Below are positions 1-8,928 of a stretch of 64,000 nucleotides of DNA, piece by piece. The stretch's first letter is position 1. Each line of letters opens with the position of its first letter. The DNA comes from Hymenobacter montanus (GTDB taxonomy: Bacteria; Bacteroidota; Bacteroidia; Cytophagales; Hymenobacteraceae), in the NCBI RefSeq assembly GCF_014699115.1, contig NZ_JACXAD010000004.1, forward strand, positions 186,001 through 250,000. Reading direction: 5' to 3'. Below the pieces are notes generated by a model. That model was not told the DNA's origin and searched no databases. It worked only from the letters and a program-made list of their open reading frames with translations. The position numbers were made by a program, and so were the translations under genes.

Positions 1-1
1 G

Positions 2-346
2 CCCGACCTGGAAAACGAAATGGCTAAGCGCTACGCCAGGCTCTACCCCGAGATGACGGCCGAATTCTACATTATGCCCCACAACCAGTACCTCTACAAT
101 CTGGCGGCTTACGGCGTCCTCGGCTTGCTGGTCTTTCTGGTCGGCTTATTCTACCCCGCGTGGTGGGCCCGGCGGAAGCCGGCGCCGCTGCTCCTGGCCC
201 AGTACGTCAGCGTTGCGCTCTCCTTCCTGGTAGAGTACACGCTGGAGACGCAGATTGGCTTGGCCTTCGTGTTGTTTTTTCTGCTGCTGGCCTTGCAAGG
301 CTCGCTGCCCGTGGCCGAGGACGACGCGAACTGGCGCCCCGCCTGA
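2..346 (+). CDS. C-terminal part of a membrane protein, O-antigen ligase-like (partial)
   Basis: The reading frame is open from the window edge and stops at TGA 344-346, so only the last 114 residues are visible. A conserved-looking HNQYLYNLAAYG stretch is followed by two hydrophobic segments (about residues 35-50 and 65-95 of the visible part). A short HNxYL motif before a final pair of membrane helices is typical of Wzy_C/O-antigen ligase proteins, which join polysaccharide to a lipid acceptor at the outer face of the inner membrane. The assignment rests on this motif and topology only. It is unrelated to the ribosomal genes that follow and ends 96 bp before their promoter. Confidence 0.55.
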   Translation, partial: PDLENEMAKRYARLYPEMTAEFYIMPHNQYLYNLAAYGVLGLLVFLVGLFYPAWWARRKPAPLLLAQYVSVALSFLVEYTLETQIGLAFVLFFLLLALQGSLPVAEDDANWRPA

Positions 347-441
347 AGCCCCTTGGCTTCCGCGCAGTAGGGGAGGTAGGCTGGGGAGAGCTCCCCTTGG
401 CATAGCTAACCGCCTCACCTAGAAAATATTTCTGGTCCTTG

Positions 442-473
442 TTGGGAATTTCCCCACAATTTCCCTAGCTTTG
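442..473 (+). promoter_or_regulatory. Bacteroidota-type promoter of the rplC operon
   Basis: TTG at 442-444 and TAGCTTTG at 466-473 are separated by 21 bp. TAnnTTTG is the -7 element recognised by the primary sigma factor of Bacteroidota, with a TTG-containing -33 element. It lies 64 bp before the rplC start and is the only good match between the upstream gene and rplC. Confidence 0.75.
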
Positions 474-485
474 CACTCCCTTAGC

Positions 486-513
486 GAAAACGGCACTCGG
501 CCGTTTTCTTTTT
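486..513 (+). terminator. Terminator-like hairpin in the rplC leader
   Basis: A perfect 9-bp stem (GAAAACGGC, 486-494, with GCCGTTTTC, 500-508) has a 5-nt loop and is followed by five T residues. It has the form of an intrinsic terminator but lies a few bases downstream of the expected transcription start of the rplC promoter. It may stop read-through from upstream or attenuate the operon early in its leader; the sequence alone cannot decide. Confidence 0.55.
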
Positions 514-536
514 GTGTTCATTAATTCATAAATAGA

Positions 537-1157
537 ATGCCTGGCATCATCGGTAAAAAAATCGGTATGACAAGCCTCTTCACTCCGGACGGGAAAAACA
601 TTCCCTGCACGCTCATTGAGGCGGGTCCGTGCGTAGTGACGCAGGTTAAAACGGTCGCTAACGATGGCTACACCGCCATTCAAATCGGCTACGGCGAGAA
701 AAAAGCCAAGAACACCACCAAAGCCTTGGTAGGTCACTTCGCGAAAGCCGGCACCACCCCCAAGAAAAAGCTGGTTGAATTCCGCCTCGACGCCGAGTCT
801 ACCTATGTAGCAGGCGCCACCATCGATGCTACGCTCTTCGAGGAAGGCGAGTTCGTTGACGTGGTGGGTACTTCTAAGGGTAAGGGCTTCCAGGGCGTAG
901 TAAAGCGCTACAACTTCCAGGGCGTTGGCGGCCAGACGCACGGCCAGCACAACCGCCTGCGGCACCCGGGTTCGATCGGTGCTTGCTCCTGGCCTTCGCG
1001 CGTATTCAAAGGAATGCGCATGGGTGGCCGCATGGGCAACGACCGGGTAAAAGTACAAAACCTGAAGGTGCTGCGCGTAGTGGGCGACAAAAACCTGATT
1101 CTGGTGAGTGGCTCGATTCCCGGCGCTAAGAACTCTTACGTGGTAATCGAGAAATAG
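537..1157 (+). CDS. rplC: 50S ribosomal protein L3
   Basis: This 206-residue protein starts [12 protein letters not shown] and carries the L3 signature around residues 115-150 ([14 protein letters not shown], then GGQTHGQ and HPGSIGA). L3 binds 23S rRNA early in 50S assembly and its long loop approaches the peptidyl transferase centre; the glutamine of GGQTHGQ is the residue methylated by PrmB in other bacteria. It is the first gene of the operon here. rpsJ (S10), which usually precedes rplC, is not present; the gene upstream is a membrane protein. Confidence 0.98.
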   Translation: MPGIIGKKIGMTSLFTPDGKNIPCTLIEAGPCVVTQVKTVANDGYTAIQIGYGEKKAKNTTKALVGHFAKAGTTPKKKLVEFRLDAESTYVAGATIDATLFEEGEFVDVVGTSKGKGFQGVVKRYNFQGVGGQTHGQHNRLRHPGSIGACSWPSRVFKGMRMGGRMGNDRVKVQNLKVLRVVGDKNLILVSGSIPGAKNSYVVIEK

Positions 1158-1165
1158 ACGATACG

Positions 1166-1804
1166 ATGGAACTCTCAGTTTATAGCCTCAAAGGCGAAGA
1201 CACCGGCCGCAAGGTAACCCTGTCTGACGCCATCTTCGGCCTCGAGCCGAACGAGCACGTGATGTACCTGGACGTGAAGCAGTACCTGGCCAACCAGCGC
1301 CAGGGCACGCACAAGTCCAAGCAGCGCAACGAGGTGCACGGCACCACGAAGAAGCTCAAGAAACAAAAAGGTACGGGCGGTGCCCGTGCCGGCAGCATGA
1401 AGTCGGGCGTATTCGTAGGCGGCGGCCGCATGTTCGGCCCGCAGCCCCGCGACTACAGCTTCAAGCTCAACAAGAAGACCAAGCGCGTAGCCCGCCTCTC
1501 GGCCCTGTCGAGCCTGGCCAAGGACGGCAAAATCTCCCTCGTGGAAAACATTGCCTTCGACGCTCCCCGCACCAAGGACTTCGTCGCCATCCTGGACGGC
1601 CTCAAGCTGAACAATGGCAAAAAGACCATGCTCGTTACCGGCGCGGTAAACAAGAACGTGGTCCTCAGCGCCCGCAATCTGCAAAAAGTGAAAGTGTCGA
1701 CGCCCATCGGCCTCAACACCCACGACCTGCTGAACACGGATACGCTGCTGATTTCGGAAGACGGCATGGCCTCATTGGTTCAACTCTATAGCACCGCCGA
1801 ATAA
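1166..1804 (+). CDS. rplD: 50S ribosomal protein L4
   Basis: The 212-residue product has the L4 loop rich in basic and glycine residues (KQKGTGGARAGSMKSGVFVGGG, about residues 68-90) that lines the nascent peptide exit tunnel. It begins 8 bp after rplC, and its TAA stop shares one base with the rplW start (TAATG at 1802-1806), implying translational coupling. In Escherichia coli L4 represses its own operon by leader attenuation and translation control; whether this protein acts on the hairpin in the rplC leader is an open inference. Confidence 0.98.
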   Translation: MELSVYSLKGEDTGRKVTLSDAIFGLEPNEHVMYLDVKQYLANQRQGTHKSKQRNEVHGTTKKLKKQKGTGGARAGSMKSGVFVGGGRMFGPQPRDYSFKLNKKTKRVARLSALSSLAKDGKISLVENIAFDAPRTKDFVAILDGLKLNNGKKTMLVTGAVNKNVVLSARNLQKVKVSTPIGLNTHDLLNTDTLLISEDGMASLVQLYSTAE

Positions 1805-2091
1805 TGAGCACGCTGAAACGTCCTATCGTGACCGAAAAGGCCACCGGCCTCAACGAAAAAGGTCGCTACACTTTCGAAGTGGAGCGCACGGCCAATAAAG
1901 TGCAAATCAAGAAGGACATCGAAGCGCTGTACGGCGTGACGGTGACCGACATCAACACGATGCGCACCATTGGCAAAATGAAAACCAAGGGCACCAAGGG
2001 TGGTCAGGTGACCGGCCGGCGGGCCCACGGCAAGAAAGCCATTGTAACCGTGAAGGAAGGCGATGTAATCGACTTCTACGGCAACCTCTAG
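1804..2091 (+). CDS. rplW: 50S ribosomal protein L23
   Basis: This 95-residue protein begins MSTLKRPIVTEKAT and has the L23 core (FEVERTANKVQIKKDIEALYGV). L23 sits at the exit of the nascent-chain tunnel and docks trigger factor and the signal recognition particle. Its length is normal for bacterial L23. The start overlaps the rplD stop by one base. A 52-bp gap follows before rplB, the largest spacing so far in the operon, with no convincing promoter in it. Confidence 0.97.
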   Translation: MSTLKRPIVTEKATGLNEKGRYTFEVERTANKVQIKKDIEALYGVTVTDINTMRTIGKMKTKGTKGGQVTGRRAHGKKAIVTVKEGDVIDFYGNL

Positions 2092-2143
2092 GCCACCCGC
2101 TTCGCCTCAACATTTTCCGCCGCAAAAGCACAACTAGCTAGTA

Positions 2144-2971
2144 ATGGCACTTAAAAAACTCAGACCAACCAGCCCAGGGCAGCGTTTCCGCGTTGCGCCG
2201 GCGTTCGACGAGATTACCACGTCGACCCCGGAGAAGTCGCTGATGACTTCCCTTCCCAAGACGGGTGGCCGGAACTCTTCCGGTAAAATGTCTAACCGCT
2301 ACATCGGCGGTGGTCATAAAACCCAGTACCGGATCGTGGACTTCAAGCGCGACAAAGCCGGGGTTCCGGCTACCGTGAAGACCATCGAGTACGACCCCAA
2401 CCGGACCGCCCGCATCGCCCTGCTCAACTACGCCGACGGCGAGAAGCGCTACATCATCGCGCCCGCCGGCATGACGGTCGGCACGACCGTTGTTTCGGGC
2501 ACGGGCGTCGCTCCCGAGGTCGGCAATACTTTGCCGCTGCGCGAGATTCCACTCGGTACCATCCTGCACAACATCGAGCTGCACCCCGGCCAGGGGGCGG
2601 CTATGGCCCGCTCGGCTGGCACGTACGCCCAGCTGGTGGCCCGCGAAGAGAAATACGCGACGCTCAAGCTACCTTCCGGGGAAATGCGCATGGTCCTGGT
2701 GACCTGCATGGCCACCGTGGGCACCGTTTCGAACGGCGACCACATGAACACCCGCATGGGCAAAGCCGGCCGCAACCGCTGGGCGGGTCGTCGTCCGCGC
2801 GTTCGTGGCGTGGCCATGAACCCCGTCGATCACCCCATGGGTGGTGGCGAAGGCAAGTCGTCGGGTGGTCACCCGCGGAGCCGCAAAGGTCTGCTGTCGA
2901 AAGGCTTCAAGACCCGGGATAAAAATAAGTATTCGGAGAACCTGATTGTGAGCCGCAAAGGCAAGAAGTAA
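2144..2971 (+). CDS. rplB: 50S ribosomal protein L2
   Basis: At 275 residues this is full-length L2. The RNA-binding OB and SH3-like halves are recognisable, and the C-terminal [16 protein letters not shown] motif includes His230, equivalent to the conserved His229 of E. coli L2 near the peptidyl transferase centre. L2 is needed for subunit association. It lies between rplW and rpsS in the canonical order and is separated from rpsS by only 3 bp. Confidence 0.98.
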   Translation: MALKKLRPTSPGQRFRVAPAFDEITTSTPEKSLMTSLPKTGGRNSSGKMSNRYIGGGHKTQYRIVDFKRDKAGVPATVKTIEYDPNRTARIALLNYADGEKRYIIAPAGMTVGTTVVSGTGVAPEVGNTLPLREIPLGTILHNIELHPGQGAAMARSAGTYAQLVAREEKYATLKLPSGEMRMVLVTCMATVGTVSNGDHMNTRMGKAGRNRWAGRRPRVRGVAMNPVDHPMGGGEGKSSGGHPRSRKGLLSKGFKTRDKNKYSENLIVSRKGKK

Positions 2972-2974
2972 CAT

Positions 2975-3253
2975 ATGGCACGTTCACTCAAAAAAGGGCC
3001 GTACATTGACTTCCGGCTGGAAAAGAAAGTCACCGCCCTCGAAACGGCCGGTAAGAAATCGGTGGTGAAGACTTGGTCGCGCCGCTCGATGATTTCCCCG
3101 GATTTCGTTGGCCACACGTTCGCTGTTCACAACGGCAATAAGTTCATCCCGGTGTACGTGACCGAGAACATGGTGGGGCACAAGCTGGGCGAATTCGCCC
3201 CGACGCGCAACTTCCGTGGTCACGTCGCCAAAAAAGATAAAGGCAAGCGCTAA
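2975..3253 (+). CDS. rpsS: 30S ribosomal protein S19
   Basis: The 92-residue protein starts [12 protein letters not shown] and contains the S19 signature [25 protein letters not shown]19 forms part of the 30S head with S13 and contacts the A-site tRNA region. It begins 3 bp after rplB, and rplV starts one base after its TAA stop, so the three genes are tightly packed. Confidence 0.98.
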   Translation: MARSLKKGPYIDFRLEKKVTALETAGKKSVVKTWSRRSMISPDFVGHTFAVHNGNKFIPVYVTENMVGHKLGEFAPTRNFRGHVAKKDKGKR

Positions 3254-3254
3254 G

Positions 3255-3668
3255 ATGGAAGCAGTAGCAAAACTCCGCAATGTGCCGACCTCGCCTCGCA
3301 AGATGCGTTTGGTGGCCGACCTCGTGCGCGGCAAGAAAGTAACGCAGGCTCTGGGCCTGCTGCGCTTCGAAGCCAACATCGGCGCCGAGAAGATTGAGAA
3401 ACTGCTCCTCTCGGCCTTGGCCAACTGGCAGCAGCACAACGAAGAAGAGCGGATTGAGGACGCCAACCTCTACATCAGCGAGATCTTCGTTGACGAAGGC
3501 CGGCAGCTGAAGCGCCTGCGCCCCGCCCCCCAGGGCCGGGGCCACCGCATCCGCAAGCGCAGCAACCACGTGACGCTGAAAATCGACACGAAAGTGGAGA
3601 AAATCGGCAGCAAAGGCGCCAAGCAGGTCGCCACTACCGAAAACCCTAAGGCCGACGCCAAATCCTAA
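3255..3668 (+). CDS. rplV: 50S ribosomal protein L22
   Basis: The start is set at ATG 3255 ([16 protein letters not shown]), one base after the rpsS stop; an upstream in-frame extension to 3216 would overlap rpsS and adds non-conserved residues. The 137-residue protein has the long beta-hairpin motif ([22 protein letters not shown]-like, about residues 85-110) that lines the exit tunnel and where macrolide-resistance changes occur in other species. The last 20 residues form a basic, Ala/Lys-rich tail beyond the conserved fold. Confidence 0.96.
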   Translation: MEAVAKLRNVPTSPRKMRLVADLVRGKKVTQALGLLRFEANIGAEKIEKLLLSALANWQQHNEEERIEDANLYISEIFVDEGRQLKRLRPAPQGRGHRIRKRSNHVTLKIDTKVEKIGSKGAKQVATTENPKADAKS

Positions 3669-3675
3669 TTTAAGT

Positions 3676-4536
3676 ATGGGACAGAAAGTAAATCCGGTTG
3701 GCTTCCGCTTGGGAGTAATCAAAGGCTGGGACTCCAACTGGTACGGCGGCAAGGACTTCGCCGAGAAACTGGTGGAGGACGAGAAAATCCGCAAGTACAT
3801 CAACGCGCGCATTCAGAAGGGCGGCATCAGCCGCATTGTGATTGAGCGCACCCTGAAGCGCATCACCATCACCATCAACACGGCGCGGCCCGGGGTGGTG
3901 ATCGGTAAAGGCGGCCAGGAAGTGGATAAGATCAAGGACGAGCTGAAGCAGATCACCAGCAAAGACGTTCAGATCAACATCTTCGAAATCAAGCGTCCGG
4001 AGCTGGATGCCAAGCTGGTGGGGGAGAGCATCGCCCAGCAGCTGGCCGCTCGGATCTCCTTCCGCCGCGCCATGAAAATGTCGATCCAGGCCGCCATGCG
4101 GGTTGGGGCCGAAGGCATCAAGATTCAGTGTGGTGGCCGCCTCGGCGGCGCGGAAATTGCCCGCTCGGAGCAGTATAAGGAAGGCCGGACGCCGCTGCAC
4201 ACGCTGCGTGCCGACATCGACTACGCTTTGTCGGAAGCACAGACCGTGTACGGTAAAATTGGCATCAAGGTGTGGGTGATGCGCGGTGAGGTGTTCGGCA
4301 AGCCCGACCTCTCGCCGAACCAGCAGCTCACCAACCCCGGTGGTGGCGAAGGCGGTGGCCGTCGTGACGACCGCGGCCCCCGTGGCGAGCGTCGGGACGG
4401 CGACCGTGGTGGTCGTGGTGGGGACCGGGGCGGCAATGCCGGCGGCGGTGCTCCCCGCGGCGACAACGCCGGCCCCCGCCGCAATGGCCCCGCCCAAGGT
4501 GGTGGAGCCGGTGGTGGCCGCGGCCCGCGTCGCTAG
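3676..4536 (+). CDS. rpsC: 30S ribosomal protein S3 with a Gly/Arg-rich C-terminal tail
   Basis: Residues 1-215 are an ordinary S3: an N-terminal domain, a KH domain with [13 protein letters not shown] (GxxG loop), and the C-terminal domain ending near [10 protein letters not shown]3 shapes the mRNA entry channel of the 30S subunit. From about residue 220 to 286 the protein continues as a low-complexity tail of GGR, GDRGG and RGG repeats, much longer than in most bacteria. Similar RGG tails bind RNA non-specifically in eukaryotic proteins; its role here is unknown. The 103-bp gap after the gene holds no clear promoter. Confidence 0.95.
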   Translation: MGQKVNPVGFRLGVIKGWDSNWYGGKDFAEKLVEDEKIRKYINARIQKGGISRIVIERTLKRITITINTARPGVVIGKGGQEVDKIKDELKQITSKDVQINIFEIKRPELDAKLVGESIAQQLAARISFRRAMKMSIQAAMRVGAEGIKIQCGGRLGGAEIARSEQYKEGRTPLHTLRADIDYALSEAQTVYGKIGIKVWVMRGEVFGKPDLSPNQQLTNPGGGEGGGRRDDRGPRGERRDGDRGGRGGDRGGNAGGGAPRGDNAGPRRNGPAQGGGAGGGRGPRR

Positions 4537-4639
4537 AACAGATCAAGCGCATTTCACTTCGTTTGCCGCTTGGTGAACGAAGTGAAATGTTCGACTGTTC
4601 GCCCCTTTCTTACAGAATCCTCTCTTTTATAAAAATCAA

Positions 4640-5065
4640 ATGTTACAACCGAAAAGGACCAAGTATCGCAAGATGCAAAAGGGTCGCGTAACAGGCCTTG
4701 CCTACCGCGGCAGCTCCATAGACTTCGGTTCGTTCGCTATCAAGTCGCTGGAAGTGTCTTGGATTACGGCTCGCCAGATCGAGGCAGCCCGTATTGCCAT
4801 GACCCGCGCCATGAAACGCGAAGGGCAAGTATGGATCCGCATTTTTCCCGACAAACCCATTACCAAGAAGCCTGCTGAAGTGCGGATGGGTAAGGGCAAG
4901 GGCTCGCCCGAATACTGGGTGGCCTGCGTGAAGCCCGGTCAAATCATGTTCGAGTCGGACGGCGTTTCGCTGGAAGTAGCTAAGGAATCGTTGCGTCTGG
5001 CGGCTCAGAAGCTGCCCGTAAAAACTTCATTCGTGGTTCGCCGCGACTATACGGACGCTGCCTAA
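4640..5065 (+). CDS. rplP: 50S ribosomal protein L16
   Basis: The 141-residue protein starts [16 protein letters not shown] and carries the L16 core [24 protein letters not shown]16 organises the A-site side of the 50S subunit; the arginine in RMGKGKG is the residue hydroxylated in some bacteria. The length is standard. It begins 103 bp after rpsC and is followed at once by rpmC (1 bp gap). Confidence 0.98.
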   Translation: MLQPKRTKYRKMQKGRVTGLAYRGSSIDFGSFAIKSLEVSWITARQIEAARIAMTRAMKREGQVWIRIFPDKPITKKPAEVRMGKGKGSPEYWVACVKPGQIMFESDGVSLEVAKESLRLAAQKLPVKTSFVVRRDYTDAA

Positions 5066-5066
5066 G

Positions 5067-5282
5067 ATGAAAAACAAGACCGACCTCAAAAGCCTTTCCG
5101 CGGATCAGCTGAAAGAGCAACTCACCGCCGAAAAGGGCCAGGGCCAGCAGCTGCGTTTCGCCCACGCGATTTCGCCCCTCGAGAACCCCGCCCGGCTCAA
5201 GGCTAACCGTAAAAACGTCGCCCGCTTGCTCACCGAGCAGACTCGTCGGAAAAACGAGCAGGCCACTAACCCCGCTCAATAA
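5067..5282 (+). CDS. rpmC: 50S ribosomal protein L29
   Basis: This 71-residue protein has the two-helix hairpin pattern of L29 ([19 protein letters not shown], then [25 protein letters not shown]). L29 lies beside L23 at the tunnel exit. The position between rplP and rpsQ is canonical, with 1 bp and 3 bp gaps on either side. The central part differs from the usual LRFQ-x-GQL segment but keeps [17 protein letters not shown]. Confidence 0.95.
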   Translation: MKNKTDLKSLSADQLKEQLTAEKGQGQQLRFAHAISPLENPARLKANRKNVARLLTEQTRRKNEQATNPAQ

Positions 5283-5285
5283 CCG

Positions 5286-5582
5286 ATGGCAACCGACGTA
5301 ACAACCCAAGACCAAGCCGCTGCCGAAGCTTCGCGCAACCTGCGCAAAGAAATCACCGGCACGGTAACGAGTAACAAGATGGACAAGTCCATCACCGTGG
5401 CCGTGGTGCAGAAGCAAAAGCACCCGATGTACGGTAAGTTCGTGACCAAAACCACGAAATTCCACGCCCACGACGAGAAAAACGAGTGCGGCGAAGGCGA
5501 TACCGTGCGCATCATGAGCACCCGCCCGCTAAGCAAAACCAAGCGGTGGCGCCTGGTTGAAATTATTGAACGCGCTAAGTAA
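5286..5582 (+). CDS. rpsQ: 30S ribosomal protein S17
   Basis: The 98-residue protein contains the S17 OB-fold motifs ([54 protein letters not shown]). S17 is a primary 16S rRNA-binding protein that initiates folding of the 5' domain. About 20 residues before the conserved core ([18 protein letters not shown]) form an N-terminal extension. It is spaced 3 bp from rpmC and 9 bp from rplN. Confidence 0.97.
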   Translation: MATDVTTQDQAAAEASRNLRKEITGTVTSNKMDKSITVAVVQKQKHPMYGKFVTKTTKFHAHDEKNECGEGDTVRIMSTRPLSKTKRWRLVEIIERAK

Positions 5583-5591
5583 TCCAGACCA

Positions 5592-5960
5592 ATGATACAG
5601 CAAGAATCCCGCCTGACGGTAGCCGACAACAGCGGCGCCAAGGAAGTCCTCTGCATCCGCGTTCTGGGTGGCACAGGCAAGAAATACGCCAGCGTTGGCG
5701 ACAAGATCGTGGTGGCCATCAAGTCGGCTATTCCTTCCGGCAACGCCAAGAAGGGCACCGTGAGCAAGGCCGTCGTGGTGCGCACGAAGAAGGAAGTACG
5801 CCGCAAAGACGGCTCGTACATCCGCTTCGACGACAACGCCGCCGTGTTGCTCAACAACAACGACGAGCCCCGCGGCACGCGCATCTTCGGCCCCGTGGCC
5901 CGCGAGCTGCGCGAGCGTCAATTCATGAAAATCGTTTCGCTGGCCCCCGAAGTACTGTAA
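5592..5960 (+). CDS. rplN: 50S ribosomal protein L14
   Basis: At 122 residues this is standard L14, beginning [19 protein letters not shown] and ending [18 protein letters not shown]14 sits at the subunit interface, forms bridges to 16S rRNA with L19 and is the docking site of the silencing factor RsfS. It is 9 bp after rpsQ and 3 bp before rplX. Confidence 0.98.
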   Translation: MIQQESRLTVADNSGAKEVLCIRVLGGTGKKYASVGDKIVVAIKSAIPSGNAKKGTVSKAVVVRTKKEVRRKDGSYIRFDDNAAVLLNNNDEPRGTRIFGPVARELRERQFMKIVSLAPEVL

Positions 5961-5963
5961 GCT

Positions 5964-6308
5964 ATGGCTATTAAGAAAGCAAAGCCCGTCCAGCTGCACG
6001 TGAAATCGGGCGACACCGTAAAGGTGATTGCCGGCGATGAGCGTGGCAAGACCGGCGTTATCAAGTCGGTAAACCGGGTGACCCAGCGCGTAATCGTGGA
6101 GGGTCTGAACCTGGTGACGAAACACAACAAGCCGAGCGCCAAATCGCCCCAGGGTGGCATCACCAAGATCGAGGCGCCCATGCACGTGAGCAACGTGCAG
6201 GCTATCAACCCTACCACCGGTGAGCGTGTGCGCAAAGGCGCCGCAGCCGCCGCAGCTCCGGCTGCTGCTCCTGCCAAAGCCAAGCGTGCCACTGCCAAAA
6301 CGGCTTAA
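5964..6308 (+). CDS. rplX: 50S ribosomal protein L24
   Basis: The 114-residue protein has the KOW motif near residues 14-40 (SGDTVKVIAGDERGKTGVIKSV) and the L24 core EGLNLVTKHNKPS. L24 is an assembly initiator for the 50S subunit. The final 25 residues are an Ala/Lys-rich tail that is not part of the conserved fold. It lies between rplN and rplE in the expected order. Confidence 0.97.
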   Translation: MAIKKAKPVQLHVKSGDTVKVIAGDERGKTGVIKSVNRVTQRVIVEGLNLVTKHNKPSAKSPQGGITKIEAPMHVSNVQAINPTTGERVRKGAAAAAAPAAAPAKAKRATAKTA

Positions 6309-6323
6309 CCAGCCCCCTGCATC

Positions 6324-6872
6324 ATGGCCCGTCTGAAAGACATTTATAAAAAAGACGTCGTACCCGCGCTCCAGGAGAAATTCCAGTTCAAGAGCATCAT
6401 GCAGGTACCGCGCATCACCAAAATCTGCATCAACCGCGGCATTGGCGCGGCCGTTGCCGACAAGAAGCTGGTGGACAACGGCGTGGAAGAGCTGACCCAG
6501 ATCACGGGTCAGAAAGCCGTCCCGACCCTTGCCCGGCGCTCGGTGTCGAACTTTAAGCTCCGGGAAGGCATGCCCATCGGCGCGAAAGTGACCCTGCGCG
6601 GCGAGCGCATGTACGAGTTCATGGATCGCCTGCTGACGGTGGCCCTGCCCCGCGTGCGGGACTTCAAAGGCATCAACGACAAAGGTTTCGATGGTCGTGG
6701 CAACTACACGCTCGGCGTGAAGGAGCAAATCATCTTCCCCGAAATCTCGATTGATAAAATCAAAAGCATTTCGGGCATGGACATCACCTTCGTGACCACC
6801 GCCGAGAACGACGAGCAGAGCTACGAGCTGCTCAAGGCGTTCGGCATGCCCTTCGCAAACGCTAAAAAATAA
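6324..6872 (+). CDS. rplE: 50S ribosomal protein L5
   Basis: This 182-residue protein carries the L5 signatures [18 protein letters not shown] and the region [34 protein letters not shown]5 binds 5S rRNA and makes the B1b bridge to the 30S head. Its length is typical. It follows rplX by 15 bp and precedes rpsN by 12 bp. Confidence 0.98.
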   Translation: MARLKDIYKKDVVPALQEKFQFKSIMQVPRITKICINRGIGAAVADKKLVDNGVEELTQITGQKAVPTLARRSVSNFKLREGMPIGAKVTLRGERMYEFMDRLLTVALPRVRDFKGINDKGFDGRGNYTLGVKEQIIFPEISIDKIKSISGMDITFVTTAENDEQSYELLKAFGMPFANAKK

Positions 6873-6884
6873 TCTCCCTGACTC

Positions 6885-7154
6885 ATGGCTAAAGAATCCA
6901 TCAAAGCACGGGAGCGCAAGCGCATTGCCACCGTGGCCCGCTACGCTGAAAAGCGCAAGGCTCTGAAAGCTGCCGGCGACTACGAAGGTCTCGACAAGCT
7001 GCCCAAAAACGCTTCGCCCGTGCGCCTGCACAACCGCGACATGATTGACGGCCGCCCCCGCGGCTACATGCGCAAGTTCGGCATCAGCCGCGTGCGTTTC
7101 CGCGAAATGGCGCTGGCCGGGAAAATTCCTGGCGTGACCAAGTCGAGCTGGTAG
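6885..7154 (+). CDS. rpsN: 30S ribosomal protein S14 (zinc-free type)
   Basis: The 89-residue protein is the long, cysteine-free form of S14 ([26 protein letters not shown] at the C terminus); there is no CxxC pair. S14 is assembled into the 30S head with S3 and S10. In nearly all bacteria rpsH follows directly, but here a strong terminator comes 30 bp after the stop and rpsH lies 30.6 kb downstream. Confidence 0.97.
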   Translation: MAKESIKARERKRIATVARYAEKRKALKAAGDYEGLDKLPKNASPVRLHNRDMIDGRPRGYMRKFGISRVRFREMALAGKIPGVTKSSW

Positions 7155-7184
7155 TATTCAGTAAGGCTTTTCGCAATAAAGTTT

Positions 7185-7236
7185 GATTCCCGAGTTGAGG
7201 CCCCTTTATGGCTTCAGCTCGGGAATCTTGCTTTTA
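7185..7236 (+). terminator. Intrinsic terminator after rpsN
   Basis: An 18-bp stem (7185-7202 with 7210-7227, including two G-U pairs) surrounds the 7-nt loop CCTTTAT. The outer ten pairs, GATTCCCGAG with CTCGGGAATC, are perfect, and a T-rich tract TTGCTTTTA follows. It closes the first half of the ribosomal cluster at the point where the operon is normally continuous. The remaining bases up to lepB (7237-7454) show no gene and no good promoter match. Confidence 0.8.
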
Positions 7237-7454
7237 GCACGTTTGGCAACGATGGAAGAAAGATGAGCTAGCTCTGATAGATTTCACTACTGCGGTTACG
7301 TGTGGGCCCAGGCGAAGTAGCACGAAAAGCCAGGCAATGACCGCAAAGTCTGGCCAGCATACTACCAGGTGACAGCGGAACGTTTAGGGCAGTGGTGTAA
7401 CTCCTGCAAAGGAGTTGTGTAAATCCTATTTTCCATCCTCTCACCTACTGACTC

Positions 7455-8615
7455 ATGGCTTTTCTGCGCAGTAAACGCTCCAATAGCAACACCCCGCTCC
7501 CAAAACTGAAAAGCCAGGTTCGGGAATGGACCAACTCGCTGATTTTTGCCATTGTGGCCGCCACGCTGCTGCGCTGGTCCACCGTAGAGGCCTACACCAT
7601 CCCCTCGGAGAGCATGGAGCGGTCGCTGTTAGTTGGCGATTGTTTGTTCGTGAGCAAGCTGCACTATGGACCCATCACTCCCCAAACGCCGTTACAGCTG
7701 CCGCTTACGCACCAGACTATTTGGGGCACGAAGCTGAAAAGCTACTCCGATCTGATTCAGTTGCCGGCTTATCGTTTTCCGGGGTTTAGCTCGGTGAAGC
7801 GCAACGACGTGGTTGTTTTTCACGTGCCCCACGAGCAGCAGCTACCGGCTGATATGCGGACTAACCTTATCAAGCGGTGCATTGCGGTGGCGGGAGATAC
7901 TCTGCAGCTTCGCAACGGCCAGGTGTTTCTCAATGGCCAAGCCGGGCCGGTAGCGGAGCAGCCCCAGACCACCTACTTCATGGCCGTTGACGCCCCCAAC
8001 GACGAAATCCGCCAAGCCCTGCGTGCGCAGGGAGTGGTAGACTACCAGGTACCCGAGGGCATTCCGCAGGTAGTGACTAACCCGGAAACCGGGCAAGCGG
8101 GCTTCGTTATCAGCTGCCCGGCCAAGGTGGCCGACTACTTCCGCCAGCAGCCTTACGTAAAAGCACTGACCGTGTTGACGCCTGAGGTGGCACTCTTCCC
8201 CGACGTGGCCGACTTTCATGGCAGTGCCGCAATGAGTGCAGTGCGCAACCATTGGCAGCTCGACAGCTACGGCCCCCTGCCGGTACCCCGGAAGGGACAG
8301 ACCATCGCGCTAACCCCCGCCAATGCCGCGATTTACTACAAAATCATATCGCAGTACGAGCACAATCAGGGCATCAGCTGGCAGGATGGCATGATCCAGC
8401 AGAATGGCCGGCCGTTGACCCACTATACCATCAAGCAGAATTACTATTTTATGATGGGCGACAACCGCCACAATTCGGAGGACTCGCGCTTCTGGGGCTT
8501 CGTACCGGAAGACCACCTCGTGGGCAAGGCCGTATTCATCTGGCTCTCCATTGATCCTTACGCAGATTTCTTCCACAAAATTCGTTGGAGCCGCGTGTTC
8601 CGCCCAATTAGCTAA
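7455..8615 (+). CDS. lepB: Signal peptidase I
   Basis: This 386-residue membrane protease removes signal peptides from exported preproteins. A membrane segment at about residues 27-45 precedes box B with the catalytic Ser53 (PSESMERSLL, Ser before Met54). The general-base Lys140 lies in LIKRCIAVAGDTL, and box E is GDNRHNSEDSRFWG near residue 340. The roughly 150-residue insertion between the Lys box and box E is usual in Bacteroidota enzymes, which are longer than E. coli LepB. The start ATG opens directly into a basic cytoplasmic tail. It is the first gene of the block that splits the ribosomal cluster. Confidence 0.96.
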   Translation: MAFLRSKRSNSNTPLPKLKSQVREWTNSLIFAIVAATLLRWSTVEAYTIPSESMERSLLVGDCLFVSKLHYGPITPQTPLQLPLTHQTIWGTKLKSYSDLIQLPAYRFPGFSSVKRNDVVVFHVPHEQQLPADMRTNLIKRCIAVAGDTLQLRNGQVFLNGQAGPVAEQPQTTYFMAVDAPNDEIRQALRAQGVVDYQVPEGIPQVVTNPETGQAGFVISCPAKVADYFRQQPYVKALTVLTPEVALFPDVADFHGSAAMSAVRNHWQLDSYGPLPVPRKGQTIALTPANAAIYYKIISQYEHNQGISWQDGMIQQNGRPLTHYTIKQNYYFMMGDNRHNSEDSRFWGFVPEDHLVGKAVFIWLSIDPYADFFHKIRWSRVFRPIS

Positions 8616-8928
8616 GGAGTAGCGTAGGGTGTAAGTTCTAGAAACAGCGCTAGTGTGTGGGGATTGAGTAAAAGGTCGGGCTGCCCAGTATAGCGCCGCC
8701 GCTGGCATACGGTTGTTGGCCGACGTCAGCACACCCGCGGCTGCGTTATACGGGGCAAGACCTTTCAAGCATTAGAGTACTGCCGAAAGCAGTACTCTAC
8801 TGTTTGGGCAGAGCCGCCTTCACCGAATCTTTGGCCATTTTGCTTTTTAAAGCTGATATCATACTGGCATAACTCATAGTGCTTTTCAAGGGCTTCCCAG
8901 AAGCAGTTGTTGATAGCCTATTGACGTG
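8616..8928. other. Intergenic region without recognisable features
   Basis: This 313-bp stretch between lepB and a small opposite-strand gene holds no frame with coding character. A weak inverted repeat near 8774-8806 (AGAGTACTGC and GCAGTACTCT) could serve as a terminator for lepB. Confidence 0.5.

Noticed and set aside
5529-7031. Open frame of 500 codons on the minus strand across rplN, rplX, rplE and rpsN
   Set aside because: It lies fully opposite four conserved ribosomal genes, and its composition (His, Gly, Val, Leu-rich) is typical of antisense shadows in GC-rich DNA.
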